From Hyphomicrobiales bacterium (GTDB lineage: Bacteria > Pseudomonadota > Alphaproteobacteria > Rhizobiales > Xanthobacteraceae): 47,184 nt of DNA. Of the stretch, positions 9,099 to 17,873 are shown piece by piece. The notes under the pieces are model-generated. The model was not told the origin of the DNA and searched no databases. It was given only the letters and a program-made list of their open reading frames with translations. Position 1 is the stretch's first letter. The number at the start of each line of letters is the position of its first letter. A program made the position numbers and the translations under genes. The stretch covers positions 1 to 47,184 of the forward strand of contig JAGXAC010000004.1 in NCBI GenBank assembly GCA_019075925.1. The letters run 5' to 3'.

Positions 9099-9339
9099 GG
9101 AATGGCGTCTTAGCTGACCACCAATGCGGTGGGCAAGAACTTTGCGCCGGATCGCAAAGTCATCGTGTCGAGGTCCACCCGCTTGTGCACGGCGCTTGGT
9201 GGCTCAGCGGCCTACGTGCGAGCATTGCGCGTTTGAGCAAACACGACATCACGAGGCCGCCGGCTTTTTTTGAGTCATCTGACAGCGATCCCTATCAGTC
9301 CGGCTCTTGGCCGCAAGCCGGGAATTTTCCTTTTCCTTT

Positions 9340-9353
9340 TTGATGTGGATCAA
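9340..9353. promoter_or_regulatory. Putative FNR/FixK-type binding site
   Basis: TTGATGTGGATCAA is a perfect TTGAT-N4-ATCAA palindrome in an AT-rich intergenic region. Confidence 0.65.
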
Positions 9354-9548
9354 AAGATCATAATCGCGTCGAATTATTTATTATTATTGTAATTTGCCAG
9401 TGGGGATTGTGAGTCAAAGCGGCCTTGGCCGCACCCGGACGCCTACATGTCGGTGGAATGTCTAGCCTGATGGTTGCATTTCGTAAGCCCAGCAACAGGC
9501 AAAGTTCTCGGCGAGGATCATGACGAATAGGGTGTGAGGTAAACGGAA

Positions 9549-9743
9549 ATGTCGGATGCAAAACAAAAATCCTTGGCCGTTAAAACTGAGCGAGAAACCT
9601 CCAAAGAGATCATTTCGCGCATCCGCAAGCTGCGCTGGGCCGGAATGGACGACGAAGCGGAACGACTGCTGAAAGAACTGAAGCCGCTGCCTACTGAGGA
9701 GAAAGCGGAAAGTGTGCTGCCGACTCGAGTTGAGACCGACTAA
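9549..9743 (+). CDS. Small hypothetical protein (64 aa)
   Basis: MSDAKQKSLAVKTERETSKEIISRIRKLRWAGMDDEAERLLKEL..; preceded by the RBS-like GTGAGGTAAACGGAA. Confidence 0.6.
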   Translation: MSDAKQKSLAVKTERETSKEIISRIRKLRWAGMDDEAERLLKELKPLPTEEKAESVLPTRVETD

Positions 9744-9817
9744 CGTAGACGGGCTTGCGGGCGCCACAAATTAGCTCCGCCACTGTGTTTGACCGTTCAA
9801 AATTCTTAATCACTTCA

Positions 9818-10410
9818 CTATTCAGGCACATCGGCACTGGCAGAATTCGGCGGAAGCCTTTTGGCCCGTTTACCGCAAAAATCAGCCCAAGCATCGATGA
9901 GACGCCGGCGCTTTTCGAAAAGATCGGACCGCCGATAGGCCGCCTCGGTTTTGCTTTCGATCGCGTGTGCGAGCGCCATTTCGACTACTTCGTTTGGAAA
10001 CTCGGTCCGCTCGGCTGCCCAATCGCGAAATGTCGATCGGAACCCGTGTGACGTGATATCGCCGCGATTCATTCTGCCCAAGGTCGCAAGTAGCGCCATG
10101 TTCGATAACGGGTTGTCCGGCGTTCCACTAGGGAAAACGTAAGACGCGTTTGGCTGCTTGATTCGCTTCAGCGCAGCAATTGCTGTATTCGAAAGCGGCA
10201 CTCGATGTTCCCGAAGGCCCTTCATGCGCTCGGCCGGGACAGTCCAAACTCGCTGTTTGAGAATCATGTCCCTCGCTCAGGAGCAGACGCACGTCATGCG
10301 CCTTCTTACGCGCATCGGCGAGACTCACTTTGTGCAGGCCACCAAACCCCATCTCACGAGTTCGGCCGCGGAGCGTGAAGCGAAAAGTGGTCGGATTTTG
10401 GCGAACGACG
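9818..10410 (-). pseudogene. Decayed tyrosine site-specific integrase (DUF4102 / P4-type)
   Basis: The C-terminal catalytic part is intact as an ORF (9818-10267: RVPLSNTAIAALKRI..VFPSG..ITSHGFRSTFRDWAAERTEFPNEVVEMALAHAI..AAYRRSDLFEKRRRLIDAWADFC). An N-terminal fragment lies upstream in another frame (FRFTLRGRTREMGFGGLHKVSLADARKKAHDVRLLLSEGHD). The central region is missing. Confidence 0.85.
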
Positions 10411-10433
10411 GCGAGTGGTAGCGAACAAGGCCT

Positions 10434-10523
10434 TGGCGGAGGGAGTGGGATTCGAACCCACGATACGGTTTCCCGTATACACGCTTTCCAAGCGAGCGCC
10501 TTCAGCCACTCGGCCATCCCTCC
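10434..10523 (-). tRNA. tRNA-Ser (anticodon GGA), CCA encoded
   Basis: The reverse strand reads GGAGGGATGGCCGAGTGGCTGAAGGCGCTCGCTTGGAAAGCGTGTATACGGGAAACCGTATCGTGGGTTCGAATCCCACTCCCTCCGCCA: acceptor GGAGGGA/TCCCTCC, anticodon loop TTGGAAA, long variable arm, TTCGAATC T-loop. Confidence 0.97.
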
Positions 10524-10666
10524 GGGGCGCGGAGCGCGCAATATAGCGAGCCGGCCCGGTGGCACAACCCACGCCATTCAGCGCGTTTGGACGCTCCGCG
10601 AAGCATCTGCTACCGTCGCGTTCCCAGTACATGAGAACCGATTATCGTTGTCCTTCAGGCGGAAAA

Positions 10667-11461
10667 ATGATCGTACGCGAACGGCCCGACGGCGCGTTGA
10701 TACTCATTTGCCAGACCGACCACGCCAAACTATCGGGGCAGTGCGCGGCACATTGGGGCAACCGGGCTTTCGCGCGGCCGCAGCCTTATGAGGCGGTGGT
10801 ACGCGCCGCGACGTTTCACGACAGCGGCTGGTACGACTACGAAGCGAGCCCGACGGTCGCGCCCGACACCGGAAAGCCGCTCAATTTCATCCAAGTGCCG
10901 TGGGGCAAATCGCAACGGCGCGCGTTCGAATGGGCGATCGACTGGATGAGCCGGATCGACCCATATTCGGGATTGCTGATCAGCAAGCACCGCACCGGAC
11001 TGCAACGCGGCCGCTACGACCGGATTGCGCACCCGAAATTCTTCAACACGCAAAACTTGCCCGAAGATAACGAGGACTTTCTGGCGCGCAACGAAGCGGC
11101 GCAAGCGGCCGCTATGCGCAACTATGACGAACGCGAGTTCTGGACCAATTACCAGCTGCTCCAGGCCTTCGATCTGATTTCGCTGTTTCTCTGCAACAAG
11201 GATGTAGTCGACGACTACATCGAGCCGGTTCCGACTTCATATGATGGCCGCTCGCAACCGGTGAAGCTCGCCCTGAAAACCGTCGACGCCGGCCGCATCG
11301 AGATCGATCCGTTTCCATTCGACGTCAATCCGCTGCGCGTGCAACTGGTCCGGCGCGAACTCGACCAAACGGCGTTCGCGGACCCAGCCGCCTTCCGCGA
11401 GGCCTACTTCAATACCGTTCCGCAGGCAGTCGACTTCATTTTGTGCGGCCGAGGGCGTTGA
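10667..11461 (+). CDS. DUF3891 family protein
   Basis: MIVRERPDGALILICQTDHAKLSGQCAAHWGN..VVRAATFHDSGWYDYEASPTV..; alternative upstream start at 10631. Confidence 0.75.
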   Translation: MIVRERPDGALILICQTDHAKLSGQCAAHWGNRAFARPQPYEAVVRAATFHDSGWYDYEASPTVAPDTGKPLNFIQVPWGKSQRRAFEWAIDWMSRIDPYSGLLISKHRTGLQRGRYDRIAHPKFFNTQNLPEDNEDFLARNEAAQAAAMRNYDEREFWTNYQLLQAFDLISLFLCNKDVVDDYIEPVPTSYDGRSQPVKLALKTVDAGRIEIDPFPFDVNPLRVQLVRRELDQTAFADPAAFREAYFNTVPQAVDFILCGRGR

Positions 11462-11480
11462 CGCGTCCGGAGCAGCAACC

Positions 11481-12449
11481 GTGAGGGCGATCCGCGTCCA
11501 CGTTCACGGCGGTCCGGAAACGATGCGGCTTGAGGACATGCCGCTGCCATCGCCCGGCGACGGCCAGCTATTGATCGAAGTCAAGGCCGCCGGCGTCAAC
11601 CTGTTCGATACGCAACTGCGCAGCGGACTTTACAAGCGCGAACTGCCTCTCACGCTCGGACTCGAGGGTGCCGGAATCGTCCGCGCGCACGGCTCCGATG
11701 TGGCCGGCATAAACGCGGGAGATCGCGTTGCGTTCATCTTTGCACCGGGCACGTATGCGACGCATGTGCTTGCGCCGGCCGCCCGTGTCGTACCGCTTCC
11801 CGAGGCCATAAGCTTTGAAGACGCGGCCGCGATCCTGTTCCAGGGACTGACTGCGCACTATCTGGCGACGTCAACCTTCCCGCTTAAGGCCGGATCGACC
11901 TGTGTGGTCCACTCCGCCGCCGGCGGCGTTGGCATTTTGCTCTGCCGGATTGCGAAAATCCGCGGCGCCGAAGTGATCGGTGCGGTGTCGACTTCGGCAA
12001 AAGCCGAGACCGCACACGCCGCGGGTGCCGATCACGTCGTCGTTTACGGGGACCAGGACTTCGCCGCAGTGGCCCGGCGCGTTACCGAGGGGCGCGGCGT
12101 CGATGTGGTCTACGATGCGGTCGGGCTTGAGACCTATATCCGCAGCATGGACGCGCTTCGGCCGCGCGGAACGCTCGCTCTTTATGGCGAGGCGAGCGGG
12201 CTCGTTCCGCCGATCGATCCGCGCGAGCTTTTGACGCGCAAATCATTGTATCTCACCCGCACCGGCCTCGATCATTATATCGCCGACCGCGCCGAGCTCC
12301 TATCGCGCACCGATGAAATCTTCGGCTGGGCCGCCACCGGGCAGTTGAACCAGACGATTTTCCGAACTTATCGGCTGGAGGAAGCCGCCGACGCGCATCG
12401 GGCAATCGAGTCGCGCACGACGATCGGCAAGCTCCTGGTGATTCCATGA
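11481..12449 (+). CDS. Quinone oxidoreductase (zinc-less MDR/NADPH:quinone reductase family)
   Basis: 322 aa; GVNLFDTQLRSGLY..GLEGAGIV..VHSAAGGVGILLCRIAKIRGAEVIGAVST. Confidence 0.9.
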   Translation: MRAIRVHVHGGPETMRLEDMPLPSPGDGQLLIEVKAAGVNLFDTQLRSGLYKRELPLTLGLEGAGIVRAHGSDVAGINAGDRVAFIFAPGTYATHVLAPAARVVPLPEAISFEDAAAILFQGLTAHYLATSTFPLKAGSTCVVHSAAGGVGILLCRIAKIRGAEVIGAVSTSAKAETAHAAGADHVVVYGDQDFAAVARRVTEGRGVDVVYDAVGLETYIRSMDALRPRGTLALYGEASGLVPPIDPRELLTRKSLYLTRTGLDHYIADRAELLSRTDEIFGWAATGQLNQTIFRTYRLEEAADAHRAIESRTTIGKLLVIP

Positions 12450-12997
12450 CCGCGAAACCCCCGCCGCGTTTGCCGTTGATCGACGCGCCCGAAGACGGCC
12501 TGGCGCGGGAGGAATTTGGCAAGCTCGCGAGCGGAGGCGGCATTCTCAATCTGCATCGGATGATGGCGCACGCGCCAGCCCTGATGAAAGCGTCCGGCGG
12601 CTTGGCGGCCGCCTTCCGCCACGCCGCCGAGCTCGGACGCGATGTAACCGAAATCGTCGTTCTGCGGACGGCACAGATTGCCGGCTGCGACTATGTATTC
12701 CGGCGCCACGTGCCGTTGGCACGCGCCGCCGGCGTCACCGATCAGCAGATCGGCGAGATCCGGCACTGGCGTGAAAGCAGCGTCTTTTCGTCCGCGCAAA
12801 AGGCTGCGCTTGGATTTGCCGAGGACGCAGCGCAAGGCGATTCAGCCGACGACGCAACATTTGCGCTGCTGCGGCAATATTTTTCGCCGCGCGAGATTGT
12901 CGAATTGACCATGCTGGTCGGACACTACGTGTCGACTGCTATTTTCATCAAAACGCTGGCGGTTCCCGACGAGACGCCGCAGACAGGGGCGGAGTAG
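12446..12997 (+). CDS. Carboxymuconolactone decarboxylase / AhpD-like family protein
   Basis: 183 aa; RHAAELGRDVTEIVVLRTAQIAGCDYVFRRHVPLARAAGVTDQQIGEIR; overlaps the preceding gene by 4 nt (ATGA). Confidence 0.82.
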   Translation: MTAKPPPRLPLIDAPEDGLAREEFGKLASGGGILNLHRMMAHAPALMKASGGLAAAFRHAAELGRDVTEIVVLRTAQIAGCDYVFRRHVPLARAAGVTDQQIGEIRHWRESSVFSSAQKAALGFAEDAAQGDSADDATFALLRQYFSPREIVELTMLVGHYVSTAIFIKTLAVPDETPQTGAE

Positions 12998-13633
12998 GTG
13001 GGCGGCTCCGAGCGGAAGCATCCGGCAACGCTCGGCCTTGTGCTCGCCGGCGGCCGCGCTCGCCGCATGGGAGGCGCTGAAAAGGGACGGATCGATATCG
13101 GCGGCGCAACCATTCTCGACCGCGCGCTGGCGCGCCTACGTCCGCAATGTGATCGCCTCATTATCAATGCCCGCGATCCGGCTCGCTTTGCCGAGACCGG
13201 AGTGCCGGTGGTCGCCGACAGCCTGCCGGACTACGCCGGACCGCTGGCCGGCATTCTCGCCGGACTCGATTGGGCGGCGGAACACGCCGCGGAAATTGCC
13301 TGGGTGGTCAGCACACCAAGCGATTGCCCGTTCCTGCCGCATGATCTGGTCGCGCGGCTGCATCAGGCACGCGCGGAGGTCGATGCAAGGCTTGCCTGCG
13401 CGCGGTCGGCGCAGCGGTGGCATCCGGTCGTCGCGCTCTGGCCGGTGAACTTGCGCGAAGACCTGCGTCGCGCACTCGCCGACGGCGTAAGCAAAGTCAT
13501 GGAATGGACCGCGCGTTACACGGTCGGTATCGCCGATTGGCCGGCCGTGCCGGTCGATCCGTTCTTCAACGTCAATACACCGGAACAGGCTGCCGAAGCC
13601 CTGCGCCTCGCGGCACGCTACCCGGACGCCTGA
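12998..13633 (+). CDS. mobA: Molybdenum cofactor guanylyltransferase MobA
   Basis: GLVLAGGRARRMGGAEKGRIDIGGATILDRALARL..; GTG start immediately after the upstream stop. Confidence 0.9.
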   Translation: MGGSERKHPATLGLVLAGGRARRMGGAEKGRIDIGGATILDRALARLRPQCDRLIINARDPARFAETGVPVVADSLPDYAGPLAGILAGLDWAAEHAAEIAWVVSTPSDCPFLPHDLVARLHQARAEVDARLACARSAQRWHPVVALWPVNLREDLRRALADGVSKVMEWTARYTVGIADWPAVPVDPFFNVNTPEQAAEALRLAARYPDA

Positions 13634-14154
13634 ACGCCAATCCGTTCGCGCGGCATCGCCTCGGCGAGCAAGACGTTGGCGATACCTTCGATATCGTCGA
13701 GCATCAACACCGGTAGCGGCGCCTGCGGCAATGGCCGATCGGTGGCAATCGCGACAATGCAATTGTCGTCGGGATGCAGAGGCGGCTTGCCGACCGACGC
13801 CCGATACACTTCCAGCTTGGGGTGCGCGTGGCGCTTAAAGCCCTCGACGATCACCAGGTCGACAGGGCTGAGTTTGTTCAAGATTTCGACAAGCGACAGT
13901 TCCGCCTCGTCGCGTAGCTCGTGAATTAGCGCCCAGCGCCGGCTCGACGCCACAGCCACTTCGCTCGCGCCGGCCTCACGGTGCAGCCAAGAATCTTTGC
14001 CCGGCTTGTCGAGATCGAACTCATGATGCGCGTGTTTGACGGTGGCGACTTTCAACCCGCGCCCGACCAACGCCGGGATCACCCGGGTGACCAGCGTCGT
14101 CTTTCCCGACCCGCTCCAGCCGGCAAGGCCGATGACCCGCATGGGCGCGCTCAT
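13618..14154 (-). CDS. mobB: Molybdopterin-guanine dinucleotide biosynthesis protein MobB
   Basis: [75 protein letters not shown]. Confidence 0.93.
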   Translation of the reverse strand: MSAPMRVIGLAGWSGSGKTTLVTRVIPALVGRGLKVATVKHAHHEFDLDKPGKDSWLHREAGASEVAVASSRRWALIHELRDEAELSLVEILNKLSPVDLVIVEGFKRHAHPKLEVYRASVGKPPLHPDDNCIVAIATDRPLPQAPLPVLMLDDIEGIANVLLAEAMPRERIGVQASG

Positions 14155-14249
14155 AACCTTATGATAGAGACGCCATCGCGAATTGGCGACTCTTTGCAGC
14201 CGGGTGGAGAAGCTTGGCGACGCTTTGCGACCCTTTGGGAGCCTGGGCT

Positions 14250-14474
14250 ATGGCCGAACAAACCTTCGATTTGCGCGGCCTCAAATGCCCGCTGCCGGTG
14301 TTGCGCGCACGCAAGGCGCTTGCCGGCATGAATGCTGGCGACGTCCTCAGCATGGCGTGCACCGATCCGCTCGCCGCCATTGATATTCCCAACCTGGTGC
14401 GCGAAACCGGCGACACGCTGGAGCAAACGCAGCACGACGGCAACGTCGTCACGTTCCGCATCCGCAAGCGCTGA
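14250..14474 (+). CDS. tusA: TusA-family sulfurtransferase (SirA-like)
   Basis: MAEQTFDLRGLKCPLPVLRARKALAGMNAGDVLSMACTDPLAAIDIPNLVRETGD..; CPLP motif. Confidence 0.9.
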   Translation: MAEQTFDLRGLKCPLPVLRARKALAGMNAGDVLSMACTDPLAAIDIPNLVRETGDTLEQTQHDGNVVTFRIRKR

Positions 14475-14483
14475 TCGCCGTGT

Positions 14484-15689
14484 TCAAATCGGAGCCGATG
14501 TTGCGTCGTAGCTAAAAAGCCAATCGTATCGGTCCGTGACGCGCTGCTCCTGCCACTCGTGCGCGACATGGGCTTGCGCGGCCTCCGCGTCCGCCAGCGC
14601 ATGGCTGTGAAAGCGCGGGATCATGGCGGCCGAACCGGCGACCGCTTGGTCGGCACGCGCGCGGCGTGCGGTTTCGTAGCGAGAAAATGCGGCTTCGTGG
14701 TCGCCCGGGTATTTATCGAGACACCGCGCAAGCACCAGACCGTCCTCGATTGCCATGACGGCTCCCTGCGCCAGAAACGGCACCATGGGATGGCAGGCGT
14801 CGCCAAGAAGCGTGCAGCGGCCGTCGCTCCACCGCTCCAGAGTCGGCCGCAGCGCCAGCGCCCATTTATAAGGAACCTCGATGTTATCGATAATGGCATG
14901 CACGTCCGCGTGCCAGCCGCGAAAATCGTCCCGCAATTCCTCCGGGGTGCCGGGAACGTTCCAGCCTTCGACCTGCCAATCGCTGCGCTCGCGGATGCCG
15001 ACAAAGTTGAGGAGAGTGCCGGCGCGGAGCGGATAGTGCACCACATGGCCGCCGGGTCCGACCCAGTTGGTGCCGGTGACCCGTGACACCGACGACGGCA
15101 ATTTCGCGATCGGGACGACGCCTCGCCAGGCCGTGATGCCGCAAAATTGCGGCTTCGACGCTCCGAACAGACTTGCGCGCACGGCCGAGTGCAGCCCATC
15201 GGCACCGATGACCAGCTTTGCCCGCACCGGCTCCGCATTCTCGAACACAAGCTCAACGTCATCGGGCGCTTGCCGCACACCGACGCATTTGCGGCCGAGG
15301 TGCACGACGTCGGGCCTTTCGCGCATCAGCGCATGTGCAATGACGCCGTGCAGGTCACCGCGATGGATAGTGATGTAAGGAGAACCGTAGCGCGTCTCCG
15401 ACTCAACGCCGAGATCGAACAGCTTCCAGCTCTGACCGGTGTTCCAAAGCCTGATCGCCTTCCCGGCCGGCAGCACTTGAACCTTCTCCAGCGCCGCTTT
15501 CAGCCCAAGCGCGTGCAGGACGCGGGTGCCATTGGGACTGATCTGCAGGCCGGCGCCGAGCTCGCGCAGTTCCGCCGCCTGTTCGTAAACTTCTACGTCG
15601 ATGCCACGCCGGACGAGCGCCAACGCCGCGGTAAGACCGCCGATGCCGGCGCCGACAATGGCTATTTTATTGGGTGCCTCGCCGGTCAC
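14484..15689 (-). CDS. FAD-dependent monooxygenase (salicylate hydroxylase / aromatic hydroxylase-like)
   Basis: [73 protein letters not shown] start at 15689 overlapping the upstream gene. Confidence 0.88.
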   Translation of the reverse strand: MTGEAPNKIAIVGAGIGGLTAALALVRRGIDVEVYEQAAELRELGAGLQISPNGTRVLHALGLKAALEKVQVLPAGKAIRLWNTGQSWKLFDLGVESETRYGSPYITIHRGDLHGVIAHALMRERPDVVHLGRKCVGVRQAPDDVELVFENAEPVRAKLVIGADGLHSAVRASLFGASKPQFCGITAWRGVVPIAKLPSSVSRVTGTNWVGPGGHVVHYPLRAGTLLNFVGIRERSDWQVEGWNVPGTPEELRDDFRGWHADVHAIIDNIEVPYKWALALRPTLERWSDGRCTLLGDACHPMVPFLAQGAVMAIEDGLVLARCLDKYPGDHEAAFSRYETARRARADQAVAGSAAMIPRFHSHALADAEAAQAHVAHEWQEQRVTDRYDWLFSYDATSAPI

Positions 15690-16051
15690 GCCGGTTCGCC
15701 GGCGGCCGTACGGTTGAGATCGACGAAAACATCGTCGCCCTTGAGGACCACCCGATAGGTCCGCAGCGGCACCTCGCACGGCGGATCGACCACGTCGCCG
15801 GTGGGCACGTGGAAGGACCCCATGTGCATGCAGCACTCGATCACGTCGCCTTGGAGCATGCCGTCGGCCAGGCTTGCCGCCGCATGCGTGCATTCGTCAT
15901 CGGTAGCGTAGTAGGTTCCGCCGATATTGTAGACCGCCAACGTCTTGGTGCCGGCCGGGAATTGCTTGACCGTATCCGGAGCCACGTCGGACTTCGCACA
16001 GACGCGCACGACACCGCCGCCACTATCCGCCATCGTCGATACCTCCCTCAC
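15686..16051 (-). CDS. Rieske [2Fe-2S] ferredoxin-like protein
   Basis: [53 protein letters not shown]; CxH..CxxH Rieske ligands. Confidence 0.9.
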   Translation of the reverse strand: MREVSTMADSGGGVVRVCAKSDVAPDTVKQFPAGTKTLAVYNIGGTYYATDDECTHAAASLADGMLQGDVIECCMHMGSFHVPTGDVVDPPCEVPLRTYRVVLKGDDVFVDLNRTAAGEPA

Positions 16052-16090
16052 GATTTTCGCTTACAATATAAAAAGTGATCGGAAGGAAGC

Positions 16091-17185
16091 ATGCAAGTTC
16101 TCGTGATCGGCGCAGGCGTCATCGGGCTCGCGGCGGCGCGGGCGGCGGCGTGCCGCGGCCACGACGTCGTTATTGCCGAAGCCACCGGCGGTATCGGCAA
16201 CGGCGTGTCGTCGCGCAACAGCGAGGTCGTTCACGCCGGCATTTATTACCCGACCGGATCGCTGCGCGCGCACCATTCGACCCGCGGCCGCCGCATGCTC
16301 TACGACTTCTGCGCCTCGCACAACGTCGCTTATAACAAATGCGGCAAGCTCATTGTCGCCACCGACGCCGCCGAACAAGCAAAGGTCGAGGCGCTGCTGG
16401 CCCAGGGGCTCAAGAATGGCGTCGAGGGGCTTGAGCTGATCGGCGGCAACGCCGCGCGCGCGCTGGAGCAGGAGCTATCCTGCATCAGCGCGCTATCGTC
16501 GCCTGAATCCGGGATCGTCGACAGTCACGGCTACATGCGGGCGCTTTGGGGCGAACTGGAGGATCGCGGCGGCAGCATTGCCTTTGAGACGCCGGTCGAA
16601 CGCATGACGTTCATGCAGGCGCATTGGCACGTTCAATTCGGCGGCAACGACGCCGGCACCGCCGTGTTCGATGCGACGATCAACGCCGCCGGTCTGGGGG
16701 CGCAAAACCTCGCGCGCCGTATCGACGGGTATCCGCCGGCGAAAGTCCCTCCCCTCATTCTCGCCAAAGGCAATTATTTCGGCTTTGCCGGCAAGCCGGC
16801 ATTCTCACGTCTCATTTACCCGACACCGGTCGACGGCGGCCTTGGCGTACACGTCACTCTCGACCTCGCCGGCCGAATGCGCTTTGGCCCCGACGTCGAA
16901 TGGATCGATCGTGAAAGCTACACCGTCGATCCCCGTCGCGCGGATGGATTTTACGAACGAATCCGCGCCTACTGGCCGCGCATTCCGGCGGGCTCCCTGG
17001 TGCCCGATTATTGCGGCATTCGCCCGAAGCTCAGCGGGCCCGGCCAACCGCAATCCGACTTTATGATCGCCAGCGAACGTGAACACGGTCTGCCACGGCT
17101 GGTTTGCTTGTTCGGCATTGAATCTCCCGGGTTGACCGCTTCGCTCTCGCTTGCCGAGCAGATCATCGACGACCTGACGGATTGA
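16091..17185 (+). CDS. lhgO: FAD-dependent oxidoreductase, L-2-hydroxyglutarate dehydrogenase-like
   Basis: VLVIGAGVIGLAAARAAACRGHDVVIAEATGGIGNGVSSRNSEVVHAGIYYPTGSLRAHHSTRGRRMLYDFC.. typical LhgO N-terminus. Confidence 0.85.
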   Translation: MQVLVIGAGVIGLAAARAAACRGHDVVIAEATGGIGNGVSSRNSEVVHAGIYYPTGSLRAHHSTRGRRMLYDFCASHNVAYNKCGKLIVATDAAEQAKVEALLAQGLKNGVEGLELIGGNAARALEQELSCISALSSPESGIVDSHGYMRALWGELEDRGGSIAFETPVERMTFMQAHWHVQFGGNDAGTAVFDATINAAGLGAQNLARRIDGYPPAKVPPLILAKGNYFGFAGKPAFSRLIYPTPVDGGLGVHVTLDLAGRMRFGPDVEWIDRESYTVDPRRADGFYERIRAYWPRIPAGSLVPDYCGIRPKLSGPGQPQSDFMIASEREHGLPRLVCLFGIESPGLTASLSLAEQIIDDLTD

Positions 17186-17336
17186 TCCGTCCTCGCGAAC
17201 CGGCGTCATCTGCGACGCACATGCTATTTCACGCGCGAAAACCGGAGTTGGGGACGAAATATGGCGTTTCGCCGGAGGCGGCGCGGCATCGTGTAAGATG
17301 TTTCGGTCAATGAACGATGTCGGGGGAGCGCTGGGG

Positions 17337-17615
17337 ATGAAGCGGACTGCGATGCTGGTTTTCGTTCTTGTAACTGTGGCGTATCCGGCACTGGCGTATC
17401 AGCATCGCAGTCACTCACCTCATCGCAACCATCCGCACGCCGTCCGCAGCGACAGTCGTTCACGGATCGAAGGCCGTTCGCGTATCACCTGCGAGATGGT
17501 GCGAAGCTACGTTGCGCAGGTCGGCATCGAGCAAGCCAAAGCGATGGCGGTGGCAGCGGGCATGACCGCAGCCGATGAGCGCCGGGCGCGCCAATGCCTG
17601 GCGCACCGGGTCTGA
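17337..17615 (+). CDS. Small secreted hypothetical protein
   Basis: MKRTAMLVFVLVTVAYPALAYQHRSHSPHRNHPH..ITCEMVRSYVAQVGIEQAKAMAVAAGMTAADERRARQCLAHRV; signal peptide-like N-terminus. Confidence 0.65.
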   Translation: MKRTAMLVFVLVTVAYPALAYQHRSHSPHRNHPHAVRSDSRSRIEGRSRITCEMVRSYVAQVGIEQAKAMAVAAGMTAADERRARQCLAHRV

Positions 17616-17616
17616 T

Positions 17617-17802
17617 TTATCGGCGCCCCAGAACAATCAGCACCAGGCCGACGACGGCTATCGCGCCGCCATAATAAATCCAGCGGCTCGCGCCGACCAT
17701 GAAGCTCTCAGCCGGATACGGGAAATAACCCGAGCCCTGGCCGGCGAAAACCAGGCCGGCGAGCAACAAAACGATTCCAATGATCGTCAGTAGCGTCCGC
17801 AT
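17617..17802 (-). CDS. Small membrane protein (61 aa, two TM segments)
   Basis: MRTLLTIIGIVLLLAGLVFAGQGSGYFPYPAESFMVGASRWIYYGGAIAVVGLVLIVLGRR; internal start within the longer 17617-18207 ORF. Confidence 0.7.
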   Translation of the reverse strand: MRTLLTIIGIVLLLAGLVFAGQGSGYFPYPAESFMVGASRWIYYGGAIAVVGLVLIVLGRR

Positions 17803-17873
17803 GGGCAACACCCCTCCACCCGCTTCACGCGTCAACGCGGCACAAAATCCTACCCGGACGCGCGGAAAATAAT

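Noticed and set aside
13618-13633. mobA/mobB overlap as a sequencing frameshift
   Set aside because: The genes are on opposite strands and overlap at their stops; both reading frames are complete.
17803-17873. ACCCCTCCACCCGC stretch near the polA stop as a repeat remnant
   Set aside because: Too short to distinguish from GC-rich background without a genome-wide search.
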